Source: Paenibacillus humicus NBRC 102415 (GTDB taxonomy: Bacteria; Bacillota; Bacilli; Paenibacillales; Paenibacillaceae). Taken from it: a DNA stretch of 64,000 nucleotides. Each line of letters starts with the position of its first letter. Position 1 is the stretch's first letter. Below are positions 9,603-17,497 of this stretch, one piece after another. The translations under genes and the position numbers were made by a program. The notes beneath the pieces are model-generated. The model saw only the letters and a list, made by a program, of their open reading frames with translations. It searched no databases and had not been told where the DNA came from. The stretch spans positions 17,853 through 81,852 of the forward strand of contig NZ_BIMD01000023.1 of NCBI RefSeq assembly GCF_004000905.1. Reading direction: 5' to 3'.

Positions 9603-10424
9603 ATGAATCAGCCGGCTCAGATTCGCGATGTGATCGTATATGTCGTATCCGATTCCGCCGGGGATACGGGCGAGCTCGTCGTCCGTGCCGCAGCGGCCCA
9701 GTTCCATCCCATCGTGCCCCAGATCCGGCGGGCTCCGTTCGTGGCGGACGAGCAGTCGCTGGCCAAGGTGGTCGAGCTTGCCAGGGGCAACGGAGCGATC
9801 ATTCTGTATACGCTCGTCCTTCCCCATTTGCGGGAAGCGATGACCACTCTGGGAGCTGCAAGCGGAGTCGAGACGATCGATCTGCTCGGCCCGCTGGTCG
9901 CCAGCCTCGAGAAGAAGACTGGAATGCCGTCCAGGCAGGAGCCCGGCCTCAACCATGTGCTTGACGAGGATTACTTCCGCAAGGTCGAAGCGGTAGAATT
10001 CGCAGTCAAATATGATGACGCTAGGGATACAACCGGCGTCAAAAAAGCCGATATTGTTCTTGTAGGCGTATCACGGACGTCGAAAACCCCGTTGTCCATG
10101 TATCTCGCCCACAAGAAATACAAAGTCGCCAACGTCCCGCTCGTGCCGGAACTGAAGCCGCCGGACGAGCTGTTCTCGGTTCCAAGGGAGCGGATTGTCG
10201 GCCTTACGATCGACGTCCATTATCTCAACGTCATCCGCAAGGAGCGGCTCAAGGCGCTCGGCCTGCCTGACAGCGCCTCCTATGCGACGGCGCAGCGCAT
10301 CGAGAGGGAGCTCCTCTACGCCAAGGAGATCATGGACCGGATCGGCTGTTTTGTCATCGACGTGTCCCACAGGGCGGTCGAAGAAACGGCAAGCCTTATC
10401 ATGGAGCATGTCCGGGGCAGCTGA
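9603..10424 (+). CDS. ppsR: Pyruvate,phosphate dikinase regulatory protein (PpsR/DUF299, YqfL family)
   Basis: This 273-aa protein matches the DUF299 bifunctional kinase/pyrophosphorylase family. It has an N-terminal YVVSDSAGDTGE segment, a P-loop-like GVSRTSKTPLSMYLA near residue 155, and a GLTIDVHYLNVIRKER segment. Family members phosphorylate PPDK or PEP synthase on Thr using ADP and reverse this with phosphate. The ATG at 9603 is 10 bases after AGGGGG, while the in-frame ATG at 9594 is almost on top of it, so 9603 is chosen. In B. subtilis the neighbour is the repressor gene ccpN, which is absent here. The 3' end is part of a degenerate tandem repeat. Confidence 0.88.
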   Translation: MNQPAQIRDVIVYVVSDSAGDTGELVVRAAAAQFHPIVPQIRRAPFVADEQSLAKVVELARGNGAIILYTLVLPHLREAMTTLGAASGVETIDLLGPLVASLEKKTGMPSRQEPGLNHVLDEDYFRKVEAVEFAVKYDDARDTTGVKKADIVLVGVSRTSKTPLSMYLAHKKYKVANVPLVPELKPPDELFSVPRERIVGLTIDVHYLNVIRKERLKALGLPDSASYATAQRIERELLYAKEIMDRIGCFVIDVSHRAVEETASLIMEHVRGS

Positions 10425-10497
10425 AGCTCCGTCATGGAACACATCCGGAGCATTTGCAGCCTCGTGATGAAGCATGACCGGAGCGGCGGCTGCGCCC
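10399..10497 (+). repeat. Three degenerate 33-bp tandem repeats over the ppsR 3' end
   Basis: Copies begin at 10399, 10432 and 10465. Each has the pattern TSATGRAVCAYRHCCGGRGC followed by a 13-base variable tail. Copies 2 and 3 match copy 1 at about 24 and 23 of 33 positions by eye. Copy 1 includes the last codons and stop of ppsR; copies 2 and 3 lie between it and the next gene. The unit is a multiple of three. Confidence 0.6.
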
Positions 10498-10527
10498 GAG
10501 GCAGGACGGGTTGACGGGAGGATCCTA

Positions 10528-10995
10528 TTGAGAGAGCCGTTTGTGATCGTTGTTGACGCCGACGCTTGTCCGGTCAAGCGGGAAATCATCGATACTGCAG
10601 CCGCCGCATCCGTGCCGGTGGTGCTGGTCTCGTCCTATGACCATCGCTTGGAGAGAGAGCCCGGCACGGAAGTGGTCCATGTGGACCGAAGCAGCCAGTC
10701 GGCCGATCTTTATATCCTGAACCGCATCCGCCGCGGAGATATCGTCATTACCGGAGACTTTGGACTTGCCGCCATCGCGCTGGCCAAGGGAGCCGAAGTG
10801 ATCGGGTTTCGCGGCCAGAGCTACACGGACGGGAACATCGACTTCCTGATGGCCCGCCGGCATGAGCAAAGCGTCATCCGACGCAGCGGCGGAAGGACCA
10901 AAGGACCTAAGGCCATGACGTCGGAAGACCGGGTCTGCTTTCAACAAAAGCTGACAAAAGTTTTGAAGCACAGGCAGGAAAACGATAGGGTCTAG
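10528..10995 (+). CDS. YaiI/YqxD family protein (UPF0178)
   Basis: This 155-aa protein contains FVIVVDADACPVKREII near the start and GDIVITGDFGLAAIALAKGA in the middle, the acidic motifs of the UPF0178/YaiI family. The fold is related to PIN-like nucleases. Biochemical function is not established. It lies immediately upstream of dnaG, as yqxD does in B. subtilis. The chosen start is TTG at 10528, 8 bases after GGGAGG, because upstream residues in the frame are encoded by the repeat region and are not conserved-looking. Confidence 0.82.
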   Translation: MREPFVIVVDADACPVKREIIDTAAAASVPVVLVSSYDHRLEREPGTEVVHVDRSSQSADLYILNRIRRGDIVITGDFGLAAIALAKGAEVIGFRGQSYTDGNIDFLMARRHEQSVIRRSGGRTKGPKAMTSEDRVCFQQKLTKVLKHRQENDRV

Positions 10996-11036
10996 CGAAT
11001 AGTATTACGTGTTATTAAGACGAAGGTGATGAACGA

Positions 11037-12884
11037 GTGGCATATGGCAAGATACCGGACAGCGTCATCGATGAAGTGCGCCGGCATCATGAAATTGTGG
11101 ACACGGTAGGGAAGTACGTTCATCTAACCAAGAACGGCAAATACATGAAGGGGCTGTGCCCGTTCCATTCCGAACGGACTCCCTCCTTCACGGTCACGCC
11201 GGAGCTGCAGATTTTTCATTGCTACGGCTGCGGCAAAGGCGGCAACGTCATCCGGTTCATTGAAGAGATCGAGGGCTACACTTTCCCTGAAGCCGTCCGC
11301 CATTTGGCGAAAGAGGCGGGGATGCCCATTACATGGGACGCGTCCGACGATAGCTCTTCGCCTCGTGACCCCGAGCTCGAGCGCCATTATGAGGCGCATG
11401 AGCTTGCCGCCAAGTTCTACCATTATCTGCTCAACAATTCCGCCCAGGGCCAGGAAGCTCGCGCTTATCTGCTCTCCAGGGGGCTGAACAGCAAGCTGAT
11501 CGACGAGTTCTCCATCGGTTTTGCGCCTGAAAGTTGGGACACGCTCTCCAGATTTCTGACCTCCAGGGGCTACGAGCCCGAGCTGCTGGAACGAGCGGGA
11601 CTGCTTTCGGCCAAATCCGACGGCAGCGGCCACGTCGACCGTTTCCGAGGACGGGTCATGTTTCCGATCCGCGATCGGGACGGCAAAGTATGCGGCTTCG
11701 GCGGACGCATCATGGACAACTCCCAGCCCAAATACTTGAACTCCCCGGAGACGAGGCTGTTCGGCAAAAGCAAGCTGCTGTACAATCTGCACGCTGCGCG
11801 GCCGGTCATGCGCAAAAAGCGTTCCGGGGTGCTGTTCGAGGGGTATATGGATGTCATCAAGGCATGGAGCGCCGGAGTCAAAAACGGCGTGGCCACGATG
11901 GGAACCGCTTTGACCGAAGAGCAGGCGAAGCGGCTTTCAAGGGATTTGGAGGAAATCATCCTCTGTTACGACGGAGACGACGCCGGCCAAGCCGCCGTCA
12001 TGAAGAACATCCCGATCCTGGAGAAGGCCGGGCTTCGCGTGCTCGTCGCCATGCTGCCCAAGGGCATGGATCCGGACGAATGCATTACCCGTTTCGGCGC
12101 GGAGACCTTCATGCGGGAGACGATGGACAATCCCGTGTCGGTCACGAAATTTAAACTACTATATTCACGCAGGAGTCATACACTCATAGGAGAAGAGGGC
12201 CGCAAAAATTATGTCATGGAAGCCGTTGGCATTGTAGCGGAACTGGATTCCCGAACGGAACAGGAAGTGTATCTGAAGGAATTGTCGCGAGAATTCGAAA
12301 TTTCCCTGGAATCGCTGAAGCAGGATTGCCACAGGCTGTACAGCGAACGCCAGAAATCCAGGCCGGACAGGGATAAGAACGACAATTCGTGGAATAATGG
12401 TAGGAATGAAACGAGGCGTGCGCCTGCCGCGCCTGCACTGCTGCCCGCTTACCAGCGCGCGGAACGCAGGCTGCTCGGCGTGATGATACGGGATGCCGAA
12501 GTCGCACGGAGCATTTACGACCGGCTCGGAGATGCATTCAACGTGGAGGATCACGCGGCGCTTGCTGCTTATTTATACGCCTATTACGCGCAAGGGCATG
12601 AGCCGGATGCTAGCCGGTTCATCGCTTCGCTGCAGGATGACCGCCTGGAGAGGGCGGCGGCTTCCATTCTGATGCATGAGGATTCGTCTCCTTTTGACGA
12701 GCATCTGCTTTCGGCCTACATTCATGAGATTCTGAAGGTGCCGCAGCTGAGGGAAATCGAGCTCAGGAGAGAAGAAGCCCTGCGGGCGGAGCGGAGCGGC
12801 GACGTGCTGAAGGCGGCCAAGATCCAAAGTGAGATTATCGCCCTAGAAAGACAGCTAATGAAACGGCAGGACGAACATTTCTAG
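11037..12884 (+). CDS. dnaG: DNA primase
   Basis: This 615-aa protein has the DnaG order. An N-terminal zinc-binding domain holds C41, H44, C62 and C65 (CPFH...CYGCGKGGN). A TOPRIM catalytic core contains [13 protein letters not shown] and [13 protein letters not shown], and a C-terminal helicase-interacting region follows. It synthesises RNA primers at the replication fork. The start is GTG at 11037, about 9 bases after GAAGGTGAT, and the resulting N terminus fits the family. It is 19 bases upstream of sigA, the conserved macromolecular-synthesis pair. Confidence 0.97.
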   Translation: MAYGKIPDSVIDEVRRHHEIVDTVGKYVHLTKNGKYMKGLCPFHSERTPSFTVTPELQIFHCYGCGKGGNVIRFIEEIEGYTFPEAVRHLAKEAGMPITWDASDDSSSPRDPELERHYEAHELAAKFYHYLLNNSAQGQEARAYLLSRGLNSKLIDEFSIGFAPESWDTLSRFLTSRGYEPELLERAGLLSAKSDGSGHVDRFRGRVMFPIRDRDGKVCGFGGRIMDNSQPKYLNSPETRLFGKSKLLYNLHAARPVMRKKRSGVLFEGYMDVIKAWSAGVKNGVATMGTALTEEQAKRLSRDLEEIILCYDGDDAGQAAVMKNIPILEKAGLRVLVAMLPKGMDPDECITRFGAETFMRETMDNPVSVTKFKLLYSRRSHTLIGEEGRKNYVMEAVGIVAELDSRTEQEVYLKELSREFEISLESLKQDCHRLYSERQKSRPDRDKNDNSWNNGRNETRRAPAAPALLPAYQRAERRLLGVMIRDAEVARSIYDRLGDAFNVEDHAALAAYLYAYYAQGHEPDASRFIASLQDDRLERAAASILMHEDSSPFDEHLLSAYIHEILKVPQLREIELRREEALRAERSGDVLKAAKIQSEIIALERQLMKRQDEHF

Positions 12885-12903
12885 GGAGGAGGGAGTCGGG
12901 AAT

Positions 12904-14031
12904 ATGGCGAATGACCAACATACTGAGCTGGACAACGAACAAAAAATGGAGCTGGTGAAAGACCAGCTCATTGAACAGGGCAAAAAGCGTTCTTCCCTGT
13001 CCTATAAAGAAATCATCGACAAGCTTGCTCCGTTCGACCAGGAGCCGGAGCAGATCGACGAATTTTTTGAGCAGCTGGACGATCTCGGCATCGAAGTGAC
13101 CAACGAGACCGAGGACGGCCCGACCCCTATGGGCAGCGAAGACCAGGAACGCGAAAGCGACGATTTCAACTTCGACGACGATCTTTCGCTGCCGCCGGGC
13201 ATCAAGATCAACGATCCTGTCCGCATGTATCTCAAGGAGATCGGACGCGTCCCGCTTCTGCTGGCCGATGACGAGATCGAGCTGGCCAAGCGTATCGAGA
13301 AAGGCGATGAAGAAGCGAAGCGCCGTCTTGCGGAAGCCAACCTTCGTCTCGTCGTCAGCATCGCGAAGCGTTATGTCGGACGCGGCATGCTGTTCCTGGA
13401 TCTGATCCAGGAGGGCAACATGGGTCTCATCAAGGCTGTCGAGAAATTCGATCACCAAAAAGGCTTCAAGTTCAGCACGTACGCGACCTGGTGGATTCGT
13501 CAGGCGATTACCCGCGCCATCGCCGACCAAGCCCGGACCATCCGTATTCCTGTCCACATGGTGGAGACGATCAACAAGCTGATCCGCGTCTCGCGCCAGC
13601 TGCTGCAGGAGCTCGGACGCGAACCTACGCCGGAGGAAATTGCCGCCGAGATGGATCTCAGCACGGACAAGGTCCGCGAGATCATGAAGATTGCCCAGGA
13701 GCCTGTATCGCTGGAAACGCCGATTGGGGAAGAGGATGACTCGCATCTGGGGGATTTCATCGAGGATCAGGAAGCTCTCGCGCCGGCCGATGCCGCCGCT
13801 TACGAACTGCTGAAGGAGCAGCTTGAGGATGTGCTGGATACGCTGACGGAGCGGGAGGAGAACGTTCTCCGCCTGCGCTTCGGCCTCGATGACGGCCGGA
13901 CAAGGACGCTCGAGGAAGTAGGCAAGGTATTCGGCGTCACGCGCGAGAGGATCCGCCAGATTGAAGCCAAGGCGCTTCGCAAGCTTCGCCATCCGAGCCG
14001 CAGCAAGCGGCTCAAGGATTTTCTGGAATAG
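12904..14031 (+). CDS. sigA: RNA polymerase housekeeping sigma factor SigA
   Basis: This 375-aa primary sigma factor has region 1.1 at the N terminus. Region 1.2 is [16 protein letters not shown]. Region 2 contains [27 protein letters not shown] and [15 protein letters not shown] (promoter melting and -10 recognition). The region 4 helix-turn-helix is [27 protein letters not shown]. Length and end ([10 protein letters not shown]) match Bacillus SigA. GGGAGGAGGGAG precedes the ATG. A strong terminator follows. Confidence 0.98.
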   Translation: MANDQHTELDNEQKMELVKDQLIEQGKKRSSLSYKEIIDKLAPFDQEPEQIDEFFEQLDDLGIEVTNETEDGPTPMGSEDQERESDDFNFDDDLSLPPGIKINDPVRMYLKEIGRVPLLLADDEIELAKRIEKGDEEAKRRLAEANLRLVVSIAKRYVGRGMLFLDLIQEGNMGLIKAVEKFDHQKGFKFSTYATWWIRQAITRAIADQARTIRIPVHMVETINKLIRVSRQLLQELGREPTPEEIAAEMDLSTDKVREIMKIAQEPVSLETPIGEEDDSHLGDFIEDQEALAPADAAAYELLKEQLEDVLDTLTEREENVLRLRFGLDDGRTRTLEEVGKVFGVTRERIRQIEAKALRKLRHPSRSKRLKDFLE

Positions 14032-14044
14032 ACCTTCAAGGAAT

Positions 14045-14076
14045 GACCTTCTGCCGCCGGCAGAGGGTCTTTTTTT
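14045..14076 (+). terminator. Rho-independent terminator after sigA
   Basis: GACCTTCTGCC (14045-14055) pairs with GGCAGAGGGTC (14059-14069) around a 3-base loop, followed by seven T. Confidence 0.9.
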
Positions 14077-14234
14077 AGTCATGGACAGGCGGGCAAATTG
14101 CTGTGGGACCATGGTCATCGGGGACCGAAGTCCCTTCAACATCCGAGCCTTGTTGTCGATGACTACGGTATACCGTTCCGGCTGAGGCATATCTGCCTTG
14201 CCGGCCTGAACCTTTGCGTGAAAAGGAGCCGAAT

Positions 14235-15059
14235 ATGGAAGCTGACCGTCGCCGCATCATCGTGCAGGAAATCCAGCAGTGGAGAAAAGGGAAGCTGCTT
14301 CCCGATCATTACTGCGACTTCCTGCTCAACCTGTATGTCACCGAGAAGGAAGCGCAACCCGATGTTTCGAAGGAACCGGCCGCGGGCGGTTCCGGAAGAT
14401 TTTCGGCCTGGAAATGGATATCTATTTTTGTTATCTTTTCCTTTTTCTGTTTGATTGTTCTTCATTTTAGCTCTTTTCATCCGGCATTGCAAATAGCTCT
14501 CTGCCTGTTGGCAACGGGGGGCATGCTTACGGCGGGGACGATCCTGAGGCCTCGCAACGAAACGGTCGGGCTGAGCTGGATCGGACTCGCTATGCTGTCA
14601 TTGGCCGGCTTGTCGCTCTATCTTCTTCACCTGCACGGCTTGGATGCGTGGGGCTGGAAAGCTCTCGTTCTCGGACTTTGCGCTGCATTCTGGATTGCGT
14701 ACGGCATTGCCGCGCGCATCCCGCTGCTTCATTTCAGCGGCTGGGCTTGCCTTGCCATCGTCTACTCCTTACTGCTCCGAAACCATTCGTACCCTTATTC
14801 GCTGTTTCAAGCCCAGCTGTACTGGCTGCCGCTTGCCGGCCTGTTCTCCTGGTCGGGATGGTTCGCACAGCGGTGGAGCAAGCGCGATTGCGCGGTGCTG
14901 CTCGGCTTCTCGGCGCTGCTTGTCCTGATGCCGGAAATCGCTCTCTTTGCAAATTCGGGCTCGGGAGTTTGGCTCCAGGCGCTGTTTGTTGGTAAACTGG
15001 TCATAGGCGGAGGGGCTCTTTTCCTTCTGCGAAAAAATTGGATAGCGTGGGTTGCCTGA
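14235..15059 (+). CDS. Uncharacterised polytopic membrane protein
   Basis: This 274-aa protein has a soluble N-terminal segment of about 60 residues (MEADRRRIIVQEIQQWRKGK, then DHYCDFLLNLY) followed by roughly eight hydrophobic segments. The N-terminal helix resembles leader segments of predicted membrane proteins such as DUF2157, but the assignment is not firm. The ATG at 14235 is 6 bases after AAAAGGAG. The frame is open upstream to a TTG at 14214, which lacks a ribosome site. It ends one base before trmK, so the two are probably coupled. Function is unknown. Confidence 0.7.
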   Translation: MEADRRRIIVQEIQQWRKGKLLPDHYCDFLLNLYVTEKEAQPDVSKEPAAGGSGRFSAWKWISIFVIFSFFCLIVLHFSSFHPALQIALCLLATGGMLTAGTILRPRNETVGLSWIGLAMLSLAGLSLYLLHLHGLDAWGWKALVLGLCAAFWIAYGIAARIPLLHFSGWACLAIVYSLLLRNHSYPYSLFQAQLYWLPLAGLFSWSGWFAQRWSKRDCAVLLGFSALLVLMPEIALFANSGSGVWLQALFVGKLVIGGGALFLLRKNWIAWVA

Positions 15060-15060
15060 T

Positions 15061-15846
15061 ATGTTGATTTCCAAACGACTTTCCGCCATAGCGGGGTTTG
15101 TGTCCAAAGGATCGCGAATCGCGGATATCGGATCGGATCATGCGCTGCTGCCCGTCTATCTCGTGCAGAGCGGCATCAGTCCGTCCGGCATTGCCGGAGA
15201 GCTTAACGAAGGACCGCTGGAAGCGGCTCGCCGAGGCATCGCAGCCGCCGGCTTGACGTCATTGATTCAGGCCCGCCGGGGCAACGGCCTGGAGGTGCTC
15301 CAGACAGGAGAAGCCGATGCCGTCACTATAGCCGGCATGGGCGGAGGCTTGATCCGGACGATTCTGGACGAGGGGGCTGCGGCCGGCAAGCTGGAGGGCG
15401 TCACCGAGCTCGTGCTGCAGCCGAATATAGGCGAGGAGCTTGTTCGGCAATGGCTGCGGGAGCAGGGCTGGTACTTGCAGGACGAGACGATTTTGGAGGA
15501 AGACGGCAAGTTCTATGAAGTTCTCCATGCGGTTCGGAACCCCGAGCATGCGACGCTGAATGACCGGCTCTATGGCTCGGGCACGACGATTGAGGGGCTG
15601 TCGATTCAAGAGGAGTCGGATTTGCGGCTGAAAATGGGCCCTTGGCTTCTTCGCGGCCGAAACGAAACCGAAGCCTTCGCCCTCAAATGGCGCTCCGAGC
15701 TGAAGAAATTGGAGCGGATCGTCGGAGAACTGCAAAAATCCGGAACGGAAGAAGCGGCAGCCCGTGCCGAAGGTTTCAGGCGCGAGTGCCGGCTGATCGA
15801 GGAGGTGCTGTCATGTTCGCAAGCGGACAATTCGTCACAGGATTGA
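15061..15846 (+). CDS. trmK: tRNA (adenine(22)-N1)-methyltransferase TrmK
   Basis: This 261-aa protein matches TrmK/YqfN: an N-terminal SAM-binding domain with RIADIGSDHALLPVYL, AGELNEGPLEAAR and EADAVTIAGMGGGLI, then a C-terminal coiled coil from about residue 195. TrmK makes m1A22 in a subset of Gram-positive tRNAs. The start could be TTG 15052 or ATG 15061. ATG 15061 gives the family N terminus and follows the previous stop by one base. The last 34 bases overlap the next gene. It is located after sigA, as in B. subtilis. Confidence 0.92.
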   Translation: MLISKRLSAIAGFVSKGSRIADIGSDHALLPVYLVQSGISPSGIAGELNEGPLEAARRGIAAAGLTSLIQARRGNGLEVLQTGEADAVTIAGMGGGLIRTILDEGAAAGKLEGVTELVLQPNIGEELVRQWLREQGWYLQDETILEEDGKFYEVLHAVRNPEHATLNDRLYGSGTTIEGLSIQEESDLRLKMGPWLLRGRNETEAFALKWRSELKKLERIVGELQKSGTEEAAARAEGFRRECRLIEEVLSCSQADNSSQD

Positions 15847-16934
15847 TGGAGCAGCTGGCTCCCAAAAAATACGCGGTGGAAAACGACCGGATCGGTCTGC
15901 AGCTCGGCACGCTGCAGAAGGAGATCAGAAAAGTGCTTGTCGCGCTGGACGTCACGGAAGCCGTGGTGGAGGAAGCGATCGCCATGGGGGCCGATCTGAT
16001 CATCGCCCATCATGCGATCATTTTCAGGCCGCTGGCCAAGATCGATACGTCGTCGCCGGCAGGCTCGCTCTATGAGCGTCTGATCAAGCATGATATCGCC
16101 GTATTCATTTCCCATACGAACCTCGACACGGCTGACGGCGGCATGAACGACTGGATGGCGGATGCGGTCGGCATCAAGCCGGAAGGAAGGGTCAGCCTGG
16201 AGAAGGTGCATGAGGACAAGCTGTTCAAGCTGTCGGTGTACGTCCCGGGTTCCCATCACGAGGCTGTCCGCGAAGCGTTGTGGGCAGCGGGCGCAGGCTC
16301 GATCGGCGCTTACGACCAGTGCAGCTTCAGCGTGGAGGGAAGGGGGACGTTCCGTCCCGGGCCGGGTACGGATCCCTATATCGGCTCTACAGGACGCCTT
16401 GAGACGGTCGACGAGATCAGGCTGGAGACCATCGTGCCGGAAAGCCTGCTGAAGCGTTCTGTCCAAGCGATGCAGAGCGCCCATCCATACGAAGAAGTCG
16501 CCTTCGACATCACGCTGCTCCAGCAGGAGGGCGTTGTCCGCGGGCTTGGCCGTTCCGGCAAGCTGGAAGAGCCCATCACGCTCGCAGGCATGGCCGAAAG
16601 GGTCAAAGCCGCCTTCGACGTTCCGTTCGTGCGGGTCACCGGCGATTTCTCCGCGACGATCCGCAAGGCAGCCGTGCTGGGCGGCTCCGGGGCCAAATAC
16701 TGGCGGGCCGCGCAGTTCGCCGGGGCGCAGGTGCTCATTACCGGAGACATCGACTACCACTCGGCCCATGATGCGCTGGCGGCGGGCATGACGCTGATCG
16801 ATCCCGGCCATAATGCGGAGAAGATCATGAAGGCCAAAACAGCCGACTGGCTGCGCGAGCGTCTGGCCGGATCCAAGTACAGCACGGAAGTGGCCGCCTC
16901 AACCATAAATACCGAGCCTTTCCGGCTTGCTTGA
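15813..16934 (+). CDS. Nif3-like dinuclear metal-centre protein (YqfO family)
   Basis: This 373-aa protein is of the long YqfO type. Nif3 halves carry metal-binding motifs (GADLIIAHHAII and HTNLDTADGGMNDW near the start; LITGDIDYHSAHDA and IDPGHNAE near the end) and flank a central PII-like insert starting near residue 130. The family is a putative GTP cyclohydrolase I type 2 or phosphatase, with function unsettled. The ATG at 15813 is 8 bases after GGAGG and overlaps trmK by 34 bases, so the pair is translationally linked. The rnpB -35 element lies in its last codons. Confidence 0.92.
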   Translation: MFASGQFVTGLMEQLAPKKYAVENDRIGLQLGTLQKEIRKVLVALDVTEAVVEEAIAMGADLIIAHHAIIFRPLAKIDTSSPAGSLYERLIKHDIAVFISHTNLDTADGGMNDWMADAVGIKPEGRVSLEKVHEDKLFKLSVYVPGSHHEAVREALWAAGAGSIGAYDQCSFSVEGRGTFRPGPGTDPYIGSTGRLETVDEIRLETIVPESLLKRSVQAMQSAHPYEEVAFDITLLQQEGVVRGLGRSGKLEEPITLAGMAERVKAAFDVPFVRVTGDFSATIRKAAVLGGSGAKYWRAAQFAGAQVLITGDIDYHSAHDALAAGMTLIDPGHNAEKIMKAKTADWLRERLAGSKYSTEVAASTINTEPFRLA

Positions 16935-16955
16935 TGAGGCTGCAGCAGGTATACT
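16927..16955 (+). promoter_or_regulatory. SigA-type promoter of rnpB
   Basis: TTGCTT (16927-16932) and TATACT (16950-16955) are 17 bases apart, predicting a start near 16962, a few bases before the P1 helix of RNase P RNA. The -35 element overlaps the nif3-like stop codon. Confidence 0.75.
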
Positions 16956-16967
16956 AGCTAAGGGTTT

Positions 16968-17375
16968 GGAAAGTCTGACAGACAATCGCTGGCGGCTAGT
17001 GCCGCGAGAGGAAAGTCCGGGCTCCGCAGGGCAGGATGCTGGATAACGTCCAGTCGGCGCGAGCCGAAGGATAGTGCCACAGAAATGGACCGCCGATGGC
17101 CCGCCGCTTGCGGCGCGGATCAGGCAAGGGTGGAACCGTGGTGTAAGAGACCACGAGCGGCGTTGGCGACAACGCGGCTGGTAAACCCCATCCGGAGCAA
17201 GACCTAAGAGAACGCGGCAGCTTCGCGCTGCAACCCTTGCCCGGGGAGCGTTCGGGTTGGTCGCTTGAGCCTGCCAGCAATGGCAGGCCTAGATAGATGA
17301 TTGTCGCTTGCAGTGGGAGGGTCGTTCCCGTCTGGACCACGAAGAGCACAGAACCCGGCTTACGGCAGGCTTTCC
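16968..17375 (+). ncRNA. rnpB: RNase P RNA (rnpB), reads as A-type
   Basis: The catalytic RNA that trims 5' leaders from pre-tRNA. The ends are set by helix P1: GGAAAGTCTG (16968-16977) pairs with CAGGCTTTCC (17366-17375). Universal core elements are present: GAGAGGAAAGTCCGGGCTCC, AGAAATG, GGTAAACCCC with GGAGCAAGACC, GCCTAGATAGATGA, and ACAGAACCCGGCTTA. Several segments follow the ancestral A-type RNA of E. coli rather than the Bacillus B-type: GGGCAGGATGCTGGATAACGTCCAG, CCGCCGATGGCCCGC, and GTGTAAGAGACCAC followed by GCGGCTGG. About 40 bases between the last two core elements look like an added P19 helix. Length is about 408 nt. Confidence 0.95.
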
Positions 17376-17459
17376 GCAACGAATTCCCATCCCAATCACG
17401 ACTAAACCAGCATAAACGGCCTCTTGCCGGCATACGGCCGGCGCATGAAGGCAAGCACA

Positions 17460-17491
17460 AAGAAGGAGCTCCCTGCCGGGGGCTCCTTCTT
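17460..17491. terminator. Terminator hairpin between rnpB and the convergent peptidase gene
   Basis: AAGAAGGAGC (17460-17469) pairs with GCTCCTTCTT (17482-17491). It lies between two convergent transcripts and can serve both strands. The T-tracts are short on both sides. Confidence 0.65.
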
Positions 17492-17497
17492 GCGTTT

